Assembly: GCA_945631445.1 (NCBI GenBank) | Contig: CALZCR010000100.1 | Location: 1-6,609, forward strand | From: an uncultured Corynebacterium sp. | GTDB lineage: Bacteria; Actinomycetota; Actinomycetes; Mycobacteriales; Mycobacteriaceae | DNA length: 6,609 nucleotides | Direction: 5' to 3' | Part shown: positions 1 through 5,145 of the stretch, piece by piece | How positions within the stretch are numbered: position 1 is the first letter of the stretch | Layout: the number at the start of each line of letters is the position of its first letter | Made by a program: the position numbers and the translations under genes | Notes under the pieces: model-generated | Database searches by the model: none | Seen by the model: only the letters and a program-made list of their open reading frames with translations | What the model was told of the DNA's origin: nothing

Positions 1-186
1 CTCGGCGTCCCCTTCTCCTGGGTGCTCTTCCCGCTGGGGGCCTTCGCCTCGTGGGGGATGCGTTCCGCACTCAAAGTCGACGACGCGGATGAGAGGCTGT
101 TTGCCGAGCTCAACAAGAAGGAAAGCGAACAACGTGCCGAGCGCCTGCGCAAAGCCGCCGAGCGACGTCGGGAGCTGGGGCAGTAG
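1..186 (+). CDS. C-terminal fragment of a membrane protein of unknown family
   Basis: The reading frame is open from the left edge to a TAG at 184-186, giving the last 61 residues of a protein whose start lies outside the window. The visible part begins with a hydrophobic segment rich in Leu, Phe, Trp and Gly (about residues 1-22), which looks like the last transmembrane helix. It is followed by a strongly charged tail rich in Glu, Lys and Arg (FAELNKKESEQRAERLRK) that probably forms a cytoplasmic amphipathic or coiled-coil helix. The helix start, LGVPFSWVL, loosely resembles small two-helix membrane proteins found beside sodium:solute symporters in actinobacteria, but this is only an impression. 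No catalytic motif is visible. The coding call rests on the clean open frame, the G/C-rich third positions and the sensible membrane topology. Confidence 0.6.
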   Translation, partial: LGVPFSWVLFPLGAFASWGMRSALKVDDADERLFAELNKKESEQRAERLRKAAERRRELGQ

Positions 187-206
187 GTGGGAGCTTTTGA
201 AGATTT

Positions 207-227
207 CATGGCCATGCTGGGGCCATG
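207..227 (+). promoter_or_regulatory. Inverted repeat overlapping the start codon of the XRE-like gene
   Basis: A perfect 7-bp inverted repeat, CATGGCC (207-213) and GGCCATG (221-227), is separated by a 7-base loop. The right arm contains the ATG start of the downstream small regulator. In RNA the hairpin would hide the start codon. In DNA it is a palindrome of operator size, so autoregulation by the encoded DNA-binding protein is also possible. Neither role is shown by the sequence alone. Confidence 0.35.
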
Positions 228-530
228 GCTACCGACAACATCATCATTCATCCAGACCAAGCTCACGCCGCACGTATCCTGCTGCACGTCTCCGCGAAGA
301 CCGTCGGATTGAAGTCCGGCCTCGGCGCCGAGGTGATCGAGGACTTTGAACACGGTCAGACCGAGCTTGACGATGCCCGGCAGGAGCAGCTGCGCACCGC
401 GCTCGAGGAATTGGGCGCCGAGTTCCTCCCCGAAGACGCCGACCACGGATACGGCGTGCGTCGCCGCTATACCGACCGGAAGATTCGCGCCCTCAACAAA
501 TGGGAGGGCGAGGGCGGCCCGTCCCTCTGA
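225..530 (+). CDS. Small XRE-like helix-turn-helix DNA-binding protein
   Basis: This encodes 101 residues. Residues 13-67 follow the pattern of single-domain XRE/Cro-type proteins: an Ala/Leu helix (AHAARILLHVSAKTVGL), a recognition region ending in IEDFEHG, a charged helix (QEQLRTALEELG), and then GAEFLPED...GYGVRRRY. That ending matches the familiar 'LxxALExxGVEFI...GVRLR' tail of small XRE regulators. The usual LA in the first helix-turn is replaced, so the helix-turn-helix is somewhat degenerate. The C-terminal tail (about 81-101) is basic, then Glu/Gly-rich. The ATG at 225 is the only ATG before an in-frame stop at 198-200. The ribosome-binding site is poor: only TGGGG, 3 bases from the ATG, within the loop and right arm of a hairpin. 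The gene lies 38 bp after the membrane-protein fragment on the same strand, so co-transcription or translational coupling is possible. It is likely a cytoplasmic transcription regulator with unknown targets. Confidence 0.72.
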   Translation: MATDNIIIHPDQAHAARILLHVSAKTVGLKSGLGAEVIEDFEHGQTELDDARQEQLRTALEELGAEFLPEDADHGYGVRRRYTDRKIRALNKWEGEGGPSL

Positions 531-576
531 TTTCCCGGCCGGCCCCTCCTCGCCGACGAGGCCTCGACGCCAGGGG

Positions 577-594
577 CCTCCCCTGAGGGGGAGG
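577..594 (+). terminator. Possible terminator after the XRE-like gene
   Basis: CCTCCCC (577-583) pairs perfectly with GGGGAGG (588-594) around a TGAG tetraloop, 46 bases after the stop codon. No T tract follows, so this would be a hairpin-only terminator of the kind often proposed in actinobacteria. A competing stem, GAGGCC (558-563) with GGCCTC (575-580), shares bases with it, so only one of the two can form. Confidence 0.4.
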
Positions 595-658
595 AAGTCA
601 TGACATCTTGGGGCGGGCAGTGGCGGCTGCGCCTAGTCACCTCGGGCGCGGTGTCTGC

Positions 659-676
659 GCGGGCCGGAAGGTCCGC
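659..676 (+). other. GC-rich hairpin with a GNRA-type loop
   Basis: GCGGGCC (659-665) can pair with GGTCCGC (670-676) over seven pairs, one of them G-U, closing a GGAA loop that fits the stable GNRA tetraloop pattern in RNA. It lies in the GC-rich non-coding stretch upstream of whiB. It would matter only if this region is transcribed, which cannot be read from the sequence. In a region this GC-rich a short stem can arise by chance. Confidence 0.25.
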
Positions 677-718
677 CCTGCTGGGCGCGCCGGGGTGGGG
701 TCGGGCAGGCCCGGGTGG

Positions 719-751
719 TTCCACATTGCATATAACTGATGCATAATGTGG
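719..751 (+). promoter_or_regulatory. Candidate whiB promoter inside an imperfect palindrome
   Basis: CCACATT+GCAT (721-731) faces ATGC+AATGTGG (739-751, with a 2-base AT insertion at 743-744) across a 7-base centre. The palindrome contains a possible promoter: TTCCAC (719-724) as a weak -35 and CATAAT (742-747) as a -10, 17 bp apart. A transcript starting a few bases later would have a leader of roughly 90 bases before the whiB ATG. Such an overlap of promoter and palindrome is typical of a repressor or activator site, but the factor is unknown and other -10-like sequences occur closer to the gene. Confidence 0.35.
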
Positions 752-793
752 CCCTTTTCGGGGGTAAATGGTCGCCTTACTTATCCTGAGAAA

Positions 794-831
794 ATACTGT
801 TTGGTTTTCACGAGAAACCAATGATCAGTAT
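794..831 (+). promoter_or_regulatory. Two-part inverted repeat directly before whiB
   Basis: The inner arms TTGGTTT (801-807) and AAACCAA (815-821) are a perfect 7-bp pair around a 7-base loop. The outer arms ATACTG (794-799) and CAGTAT (826-831) add six more pairs, separated from the inner stem by 1 base on the left and 4 on the right. The structure ends one base before the AGGAAG ribosome-binding site (832-837). It could be an operator or a leader hairpin that influences translation of whiB. Confidence 0.4.
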
Positions 832-843
832 AGGAAGATAAAG

Positions 844-1203
844 ATGATCATGTCGCTCTACGTCGACGCCGAACGCGAAACTCCGGTATGGCAAAAGCCA
901 GCCTCGCCCCGCCCCCGCGATCTCTCCTTTCGTCGGGATGAGTGGGTGACGGCGGCGACGTGCCGGCAGGGGGACCCGGACGCGCTTTTTGTGCGGGGCG
1001 CACAGCAGCGCGAAGCCGCGACACTGTGCGAGTCGTGCGACGTGCAGCGCCACTGCTTGGCGACTTCTCTAGATAATAAGGAGGAGTTCGGGGTGTGGGG
1101 CGGATTGACCGAACGGCAGCGCCGGGCCCTGCTGCGGAAAAACCCCCACGTGGACAACTGGACGGAATATTTCGCCGCCGGCGGGGAGCTCCCCGAAATC
1201 TAG
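844..1203 (+). CDS. WhiB-family iron-sulfur transcription regulator (WhiB4-like)
   Basis: This encodes 119 residues with the complete WhiB signature: four cysteines at 40, 62, 65 and 71 (C-X21-C-X2-C-X5-C), expected to hold a [4Fe-4S] cluster, then the GVWGG turn at 83-87 and the basic helix LTERQRRALLRK (88-99) thought to contact DNA. The stretches DPDALFVRGAQQREAA and DNKEEFGVWGG...RKNPHV closely match what I recall of mycobacterial WhiB4, including the same cysteine spacing, so a WhiB4-type redox or oxidative-stress regulator is the best assignment. The corynebacterial paralogue name is not certain and none is given. The ATG at 844 is preferred because AGGAAG (832-837) sits 6 bases upstream; a second in-frame ATG at 850 is less well spaced. 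The gene is convergent with the Lrp-type gene, with only 31 bp between stop codons and no clear terminator. Structured DNA upstream suggests regulation at that site. Confidence 0.93.
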   Translation: MIMSLYVDAERETPVWQKPASPRPRDLSFRRDEWVTAATCRQGDPDALFVRGAQQREAATLCESCDVQRHCLATSLDNKEEFGVWGGLTERQRRALLRKNPHVDNWTEYFAAGGELPEI

Positions 1204-1234
1204 GTCGGGGGACAGGCTCTTCTGTGGGCCCGCC

Positions 1235-2116
1235 TCACCCAGTCGTCAATTTTGCCCCGAGGGGCGCGATCTCGCAGCGCGCCACCTCAAGACCGGCCAA
1301 GCGGGCGTCGACGAAGTCGACCAACGCCTCCGGCGACTCCACCAGCACCTCGGCGACCAGCGAGGCCGCCCCGCTGCACGCCGCGGCGAAGCGGCATTCC
1401 GGCAGATTGTGCAGCACCTCCCCGGTCTGACGGATGCGGCCCGGCGGGACCGTCAGCCACAACAACGCGGCGCCCGTCCCCGCCAAGGCCGCGGGGGCGA
1501 TCTCCGCGGAAAAGTGCAGCACGCCGTCATCGATGAGCCGGGCGCGGCGCCGGGACACCGTGCTGGAGTTGACGCCGGCGCGGTCAGCGATGGCCTTGAC
1601 CTCCGCCCGCCCGTCGCGGCACAGCTCCTGGAGGATGATGTGGTCCAAGTCGTCGACTTCCCGCGCCGGATCCGCCGCCCTGGTGCCTCGCCCCCAGCTG
1701 GTGAGCAGATCGTGGCTGCTGACGGCGCGCACGTGGGGGTTGCGCTGCAGCAACTGCTGGACCTCGTTCGAGGTGGTCGCGAGGTTCAGTTCCGCGCCGT
1801 CGCGTGACAGGCGCGCCCAGAAGACGTCGTCGTGGCGGGCGAGCCGTCGGCCGAGGGCTTCTGCAGTATCGGGGCTGGTGGTCGCGCGGAGCACCGACGC
1901 CGGCTGCCCGTCGAACCCGGGCGGGGTGCGGCCCACGATGCGCACCAGGCCATCGTCGCGCAGCCGCGCGTACCGGCGTCCCGCCGTCCGTTCGCCCACG
2001 CCGAGGTTCTCCGCGAGCGCGGCCAAAGAGGCGTTCGGCGTGCGGTCGAGCTGAATCAGCAGACGCAGGTCGAGTTCGTCGATGTCGGCGGCAAGCGGGG
2101 GAGGTGGTGTCGTCAC
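1235..2116 (-). CDS. Double-length Lrp/AsnC-family transcription regulator
   Basis: This encodes 293 residues, about twice the usual 150 or so for Lrp/AsnC proteins, with a duplicated layout. The first helix-turn-helix lies at about 14-62 ([20 protein letters not shown]...[15 protein letters not shown]). A diverged middle domain (about 75-145) may be a degenerate ligand-binding RAM domain. The second helix-turn-helix lies at about 156-205 ([20 protein letters not shown]...[15 protein letters not shown]). A C-terminal AsnC/RAM-like domain spans about 215-290 ([12 protein letters not shown]...[19 protein letters not shown]). The start is GTG at 2116, with CAGGAC about 7 bases upstream on the minus strand. 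The protein should bind DNA as an oligomer and sense a small molecule, often an amino acid in this family; its ligand is unknown. It is transcribed divergently from panD, 189 bp away, which makes panD a candidate target along with itself. The 3' end faces whiB. Confidence 0.9.
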   Translation of the reverse strand: MTTPPPPLAADIDELDLRLLIQLDRTPNASLAALAENLGVGERTAGRRYARLRDDGLVRIVGRTPPGFDGQPASVLRATTSPDTAEALGRRLARHDDVFWARLSRDGAELNLATTSNEVQQLLQRNPHVRAVSSHDLLTSWGRGTRAADPAREVDDLDHIILQELCRDGRAEVKAIADRAGVNSSTVSRRRARLIDDGVLHFSAEIAPAALAGTGAALLWLTVPPGRIRQTGEVLHNLPECRFAAACSGAASLVAEVLVESPEALVDFVDARLAGLEVARCEIAPLGAKLTTG

Positions 2117-2164
2117 GGGTTGGTCCTGATGGTTTCGCTGGCGGGTGGGGCACGTGTTGTCTCA

Positions 2165-2170
2165 ATGTTA
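2165..2170 (-). promoter_or_regulatory. Possible -10 box of the Lrp-type gene
   Basis: On the minus strand these bases read TAACAT, a fair match to the TANNNT -10 consensus of actinobacterial housekeeping promoters, 48 bases upstream of the GTG start. No convincing -35 box is visible, and the start-codon spacing implies a leader of about 40 bases. Confidence 0.3.
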
Positions 2171-2259
2171 GGCGGTGATCCGAGCCGGTCCGCCGAACCA
2201 GGAGCGGGTCTCGTCCGGGAGGTTTCTCCCTGTCTTCACTTTCGATGCTGGACACGGGT

Positions 2260-2265
2260 TAAAAT
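2260..2265 (+). promoter_or_regulatory. Probable -10 box of panD
   Basis: TAAAAT is a strong -10 match and lies 40 bases before the panD ATG, giving an expected leader of about 30-35 bases. TTCACT (2235-2240) is a possible -35 but the 19-bp spacer is long. The -10 box is on the opposite strand and about 90 bp from the candidate -10 of the divergent regulator, so a protein bound between them could affect both genes. Confidence 0.5.
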
Positions 2266-2305
2266 GATCGCCCACACCGTCAGCCGAACTTCCAAGGGGG
2301 CCGCC

Positions 2306-2743
2306 ATGTTGCGGACGATGTTTCACGCCAAGATCCACCGAGCCACGGTGACGGAGGCCAACCTGCATTACGTGGGTTCGGTGACCGTGGATCAGGACCT
2401 GCTCGACGCGGCCGGGATCCTGCCGGGTGAGCTGGTCGCGATCGTCGACGTCGACAACGGCGCCCGGCTGGAGACCTACACCATCGCCGGTGAACGCGGC
2501 TCCGGCGTGATCGGCATCAACGGCGCCGCGGCTCACCTCGTGCACCCGGGCGATCTGGTCATCCTCATCGCGTACGCGCAGATGGAGGATGCCGAGGCCC
2601 GTTCCTATGTGCCGTCCGTCGTGCACGTCGATGCGGACAACCGCATCATCGAGATCGGCGCCGACCCGGCCGAGGCGCTCTCGCCGGGGTTGAGCGCTTC
2701 GCCGTACGCGCGTTCTTTCGGACAGGTGCGCGCGCCGCGTTAA
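2306..2743 (+). CDS. panD: Aspartate 1-decarboxylase precursor, pyruvoyl enzyme
   Basis: PanD converts L-aspartate to beta-alanine and CO2 in the cytoplasm, supplying beta-alanine for pantothenate and coenzyme A. The 145-residue precursor keeps the family landmarks: [22 protein letters not shown] at the start; Gly24-Ser25, where self-cleavage creates the small beta chain and the pyruvoyl group at the new alpha-chain N-terminus; Lys9, Arg54, Thr57 and Tyr58 at the active site; and ERGSG...INGAAAH (about 63-77) with Asn72. The C-terminal tail runs about 20 residues longer than the roughly 126-residue E. coli enzyme, as in other actinobacterial forms. The ATG at 2306 is set by the conserved N-terminus and by AAGGGGG at 2294-2300, 5 bases upstream. 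The same frame is open far upstream, but there it merely runs antisense through the Lrp-type gene. No panB or panC is adjacent. Expression may be controlled by the divergent Lrp-type protein. A strong hairpin follows the gene. Confidence 0.97.
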   Translation: MLRTMFHAKIHRATVTEANLHYVGSVTVDQDLLDAAGILPGELVAIVDVDNGARLETYTIAGERGSGVIGINGAAAHLVHPGDLVILIAYAQMEDAEARSYVPSVVHVDADNRIIEIGADPAEALSPGLSASPYARSFGQVRAPR

Positions 2744-2770
2744 CCGCCGGCCTCGCGGTCATGTTTGCCT

Positions 2771-2804
2771 TGCGGCGCGGAAGGTGACGGCCTTCCGCGC
2801 CGCA
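2771..2804 (+). terminator. Terminator hairpin after panD
   Basis: A perfect 14-bp stem, TGCGGCGCGGAAGG (2771-2784) with its complement at 2791-2804, closes the 6-base loop TGACGG, 27 bases after the panD stop. It is very stable but no T run follows. It most likely ends panD transcription and separates it from tetR. Confidence 0.7.
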
Positions 2805-2830
2805 CTGGTGTGTGACCTCCTCGACAAATG

Positions 2831-2847
2831 TTTGCATTGCGTGCAAA
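2831..2847 (+). promoter_or_regulatory. Candidate TetR operator upstream of tetR
   Basis: TTTGCA (2831-2836) and TGCAAA (2842-2847) form a perfect inverted repeat with a 5-bp centre, 17 bp in total, ending 10 bp before the first possible tetR start. Size and position suit the operator of a self-repressing TetR protein. TTGCAT (2832-2837) or TTGCGT (2837-2842) could be the -35 box, with TATGCT (2861-2866) as a possible -10, so binding here would block the promoter. The protein-site pairing is inferred from position only. Confidence 0.5.
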
Positions 2848-2857
2848 TATGCAGTAA

Positions 2858-3514
2858 ATGTATGCTGGTATGGAAAATTTAGGTAATACCTCCGTGTCGC
2901 TCGGCCGGCGCGAACGCAAAAAATTAGAGACCAGGCGTGCGATCCGCCACGCGGCACTGACGCTCGCGCTGGAAGAGGGCGTGGACAAGCTCACCGTCGA
3001 AGCCATCACCGAGGCCGCCGACGTCTCCCCGCGCACCTTCTTCAACTACTTCGCATACAAAGAAGACGCACTGGTCACAGAGACCGCGAAAATCCCCACC
3101 GAGCTGCGCCCGCTGCTCGCGGAACGACCGTTGGACGAATCCCCGCTGCACAGTCTCCGGGTGCTGTTCACGGACAACGACCCGCTTTCCCTGACCGGGG
3201 CGAACCGGGAACGCTCTCTGGCCCGCCAGAAGCTCGTGCAGGACCACCCCGCGTTGATGACCCGCCAACTGGCACAGAACTCCCTCATGGCCGCCAACAT
3301 GACGGAGCTGCTCGCCGAGCGCTTTGGCGTGGACCCGGACGAGGACATGCGCCCCGCGCTGCTGGCCAGCATCACCGGCGCCGTCATTCACGTGGCCGTG
3401 CGCCGCTGGAGCGCCGGCGCCCCGCAGAGCCTGGTCGAGCTCATCGACGCCGCCTTCGAGCATCTCGAGCGCGGCGATCTGACCGCCCCGCCCCTGGCGG
3501 CGTCGGCCGACTGA
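2858..3514 (+). CDS. TetR-family transcription regulator, probable repressor of the adjacent efflux pump
   Basis: This encodes up to 218 residues. The N-terminal DNA-binding domain is typical: GRRERKKLETRRAIRHAALTLALEEG (16-41), then the helix-turn-helix LTVEAITEAADVSPRTFFNYFAYKEDAL (45-72), which carries the TetR hallmark FFNYFxxKEDAL. The remaining part, about 80-205, is an all-helical ligand-binding and dimer domain without recognisable detail; its overall look is of AcrR-type regulators. The start is uncertain: ATG 2858, ATG 2870 and GTG 2894 are all in frame and none has a good ribosome-binding site. If TATGCT (2861-2866) is the -10, transcription would begin after both ATGs and only GTG 2894 (206 residues) could be used; if the -10 lies further left, leaderless translation from 2858 is possible. 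The transporter gene follows 50 bp downstream on the same strand without an obvious terminator, so the two are likely co-transcribed and the pump is the likely target. Confidence 0.9.
   Translation: MYAGMENLGNTSVSLGRRERKKLETRRAIRHAALTLALEEGVDKLTVEAITEAADVSPRTFFNYFAYKEDALVTETAKIPTELRPLLAERPLDESPLHSLRVLFTDNDPLSLTGANRERSLARQKLVQDHPALMTRQLAQNSLMAANMTELLAERFGVDPDEDMRPALLASITGAVIHVAVRRWSAGAPQSLVELIDAAFEHLERGDLTAPPLAASAD
2881..2891 (+). promoter_or_regulatory. Short palindrome at the 5' end of tetR
   Basis: AGGTA-A-TACCT is a perfect 5-bp inverted repeat around one base, ending two bases before the alternative GTG start at 2894. It may be a second operator half or simply chance. The AGG could also serve as a weak ribosome-binding site for that GTG, about 10 bases away. 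Confidence 0.2.
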
Positions 3515-3549
3515 ATTTTCTTTTACCGCAACAACACCGCGCAACCGTA

Positions 3550-3557
3550 GAAAGGGG
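3550..3557 (+). promoter_or_regulatory. Ribosome-binding site that selects the TTG start of the transporter
   Basis: GAAAGGGG lies 7 bases before TTG 3565. The nearer ATG at 3560 is only 2 bases from the GGGG and its frame ends at once (ATG CCT TGA), so the TTG is the better start. Confidence 0.6.
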
Positions 3558-3564
3558 CAATGCC

Positions 3565-5049
3565 TTGACAGCAACACCGCACGACTCCGGGGAGGAGAAA
3601 CACCCGGACAACCACGCACAGGGGCAAGTGTATAAAAACCCCATGGAGCGCAACATCTTGTTGTTCGTGCTCATGGTCGGCGCCTTCGTCATCATTTTGA
3701 ACCAGACGCTGCTGAACACGGCGCTGCCCGCGTTCATGGAGTTCTTCGACGTCACCGCCGCCGAGGCGCAGTGGGTGACGACGCTATTTATGCTGGTCAA
3801 CGGCATCATGATTCCGGTGACGGCTTATCTGATCCAGCGTTTCACCACGCGGCAGATGTTCATGGCCGCGATGGGGTTCTTCGCCCTCGGCACCCTGGTG
3901 GCCGCGCTCGCGCCCCAATACTGGGTGCTCCTGCTCGCCCGCGTGCTGCAGGCCGCCGGCGGCGGCATGATCATGCCGCTGATGCAGACCATCCTCTTCG
4001 CCATCTTCCCCCGCCACCAGCGCGGCACCGCGATGGGTTTCTTCGGCCTGATCATCGGCTTCGCCCCCGCGATCGGCCCCAGCCTCTCCGGCTGGATCGT
4101 CGACCGCTTCCCGTGGCAGACGCTGTTCTGGATGATGCTGCCGTTTGCGCTGATCTCCATGGCGATCGCCTACTTCATGCTCAAGAACGTCGGCGAAAAC
4201 ACCGACCCGAGCCTGGACATGTTCTCCATCGTCTTGTCCACGTTCGGTTTCGGCGGCCTGCTCTTCGGCTTCAGCATGGCCGGCACCGCCGGTTGGGGCA
4301 GCGCACAAGTCATCGTCTCCCTGATCGTCGGCGCCATCGCCCTGGTCTGGTTCATCTTCCGCCAACTGCGGCTGGAAGATCCGATGCTGGAACTGCGCGT
4401 CCTGCGCTTCCCGATGTACACGCTCAACACCGTCCTGGGCATGGTCGTGTTCATCTCCATGGTCGGCGGCATGCTCATCCTGCCGGTCTACATGCAGACC
4501 ATGGCCGGATTCTCCGCCGTGGCCTCCGGCCTGGCGCTGCTGCCGGGCGCCGTGGTCATGGGCCTGATGTCCCCGGTCACCGGCCGACTCTTCGACAAAT
4601 ACGGCGGCAAGTGGCTCGCCGTCGTCGGCTTCTCCCTGGTCACCCTGACCGGACTGGCGTTTACCCAGCTGACTCCGGACACCAGCTACGCCTACCTGGC
4701 CACGGTCAACGCCCTGCGCATGCTGGGCACCTCCATGGTGATGATGCCCGTGACCACCGCGGCGCTGAACCAGCTGCCGCCGCGCCTGATCCCGCACGGC
4801 ACGGCCGTCAACAACACGCTGCGCCAGGTGGCTGGCTCCGTCGGCACCGCCGTCCTGGTCACCGTCATGTCCATGGCCACCCGCGACCCGGCCGTCTACG
4901 GCATGGAGGGGCTCGTCCACGGCGCAAACATCTCCTTCCTGGTCGCCTCGATCGTCAGCGCGATCGGACTGGTCGGAGCGTTCTTCATCCGCAACTCCCA
5001 CGGCGAGGACACCGAGGGCCGCGGCCCCACCGTCGTCGAGGCGAAATAA
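3565..5049 (+). CDS. DHA2-family multidrug efflux transporter (MFS, LmrB-like)
   Basis: This encodes 494 residues of a drug:proton antiporter in the cytoplasmic membrane. After a hydrophilic N-terminus of about 30 residues come many hydrophobic helices, in keeping with the 14-helix DHA2 plan. Landmarks are LNQTLLNTALPAF (45-57, helix 1), AQWVTTLFMLV (68-78), LIQRFTTRQMF (89-99, loop 2-3), LARVLQAAGGGMIMPL (124-139), RGTAMGFFGLIIGFAPAIGPSLSGW (153-177, antiporter motif C) and GRLFDKYGGKW (340-350, a motif A copy). LIPVTAYLIQRFTTRQ-like wording and motif C resemble LmrB lincomycin-resistance exporters of firmicutes and actinobacteria. The first motif A is atypical, without GxxxDRxGR, as I recall for LmrB-like proteins. 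The start is TTG 3565, with GAAAGGGG 7 bases before it; GTG 3628 and ATG 3643 are in-frame alternatives that would remove most of the hydrophilic leader. The TetR gene upstream probably controls it. Substrates cannot be read from sequence. Confidence 0.93.
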   Translation: MTATPHDSGEEKHPDNHAQGQVYKNPMERNILLFVLMVGAFVIILNQTLLNTALPAFMEFFDVTAAEAQWVTTLFMLVNGIMIPVTAYLIQRFTTRQMFMAAMGFFALGTLVAALAPQYWVLLLARVLQAAGGGMIMPLMQTILFAIFPRHQRGTAMGFFGLIIGFAPAIGPSLSGWIVDRFPWQTLFWMMLPFALISMAIAYFMLKNVGENTDPSLDMFSIVLSTFGFGGLLFGFSMAGTAGWGSAQVIVSLIVGAIALVWFIFRQLRLEDPMLELRVLRFPMYTLNTVLGMVVFISMVGGMLILPVYMQTMAGFSAVASGLALLPGAVVMGLMSPVTGRLFDKYGGKWLAVVGFSLVTLTGLAFTQLTPDTSYAYLATVNALRMLGTSMVMMPVTTAALNQLPPRLIPHGTAVNNTLRQVAGSVGTAVLVTVMSMATRDPAVYGMEGLVHGANISFLVASIVSAIGLVGAFFIRNSHGEDTEGRGPTVVEAK

Positions 5050-5068
5050 GGCTCGACCCCCGGCCGTG

Positions 5069-5112
5069 AAAACAATCGCGGCACAGCACGACGACATGCT
5101 GTGCCGCGTTTT
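5069..5112. terminator. Bidirectional terminator between the transporter and the ABC genes
   Basis: CGCGGCACAGCA (5077-5088) pairs perfectly over 12 bp with TGCTGTGCCGCG (5097-5108) around an 8-base loop. TTTT follows at 5109-5112, and AAAACAA at 5069-5075 precedes the stem, which is a T-rich tail when read on the minus strand. It lies 27 bases after the transporter stop and 37 bases beyond the convergent ATPase stop, so it can end both transcripts. Confidence 0.88.
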
Positions 5113-5145
5113 GATGTCCGGGCAAGCGAGCGACTCCCGCGCCGC

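Larger units (their letters stand above)
531..843. other. Non-coding region between the XRE-like gene and whiB
   Basis: I see no convincing gene in these 313 bases. The composition changes sharply near 720. The left part (to about 720) is very GC-rich and holds several potential hairpins. The right part is AT-rich and holds two inverted repeats and the likely whiB promoter. An open frame on the minus strand covers much of the region but has low-complexity Pro/Arg/Ser content and no family resemblance. Confidence 0.6.

Noticed and set aside
467..811. Open frame of 114 residues on the minus strand across the gap before whiB
   Set aside because: It overlaps the end of the XRE-like gene, is rich in Pro, Arg and Ser in a GC-skewed way, shows no family motif, and runs through the candidate terminator and the inverted repeats.
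1204..1234. Terminator between the convergent whiB and Lrp-type genes
   Set aside because: Only a 4-bp repeat (ACAG/CTGT) and loosely matched GC runs are present; nothing stable enough to call.
1434..2054. Plus-strand frame of 206 residues within the Lrp-type gene
   Set aside because: It is an Arg/Ser/Pro-rich shadow of a clear two-domain regulator on the opposite strand.
1832..2305. Upstream in-frame extension of panD to a 303-residue protein
   Set aside because: The added part is antisense to the Lrp-type gene; PanD homology begins exactly at the ATG at 2306, which has a good ribosome-binding site.
3784..5097. Long minus-strand frame of 437 residues opposite the transporter
   Set aside because: It is dominated by His, Asp, Gly, Gln and Glu, the typical antisense image of a GC-rich membrane-protein gene, and the plus-strand product is unmistakable.
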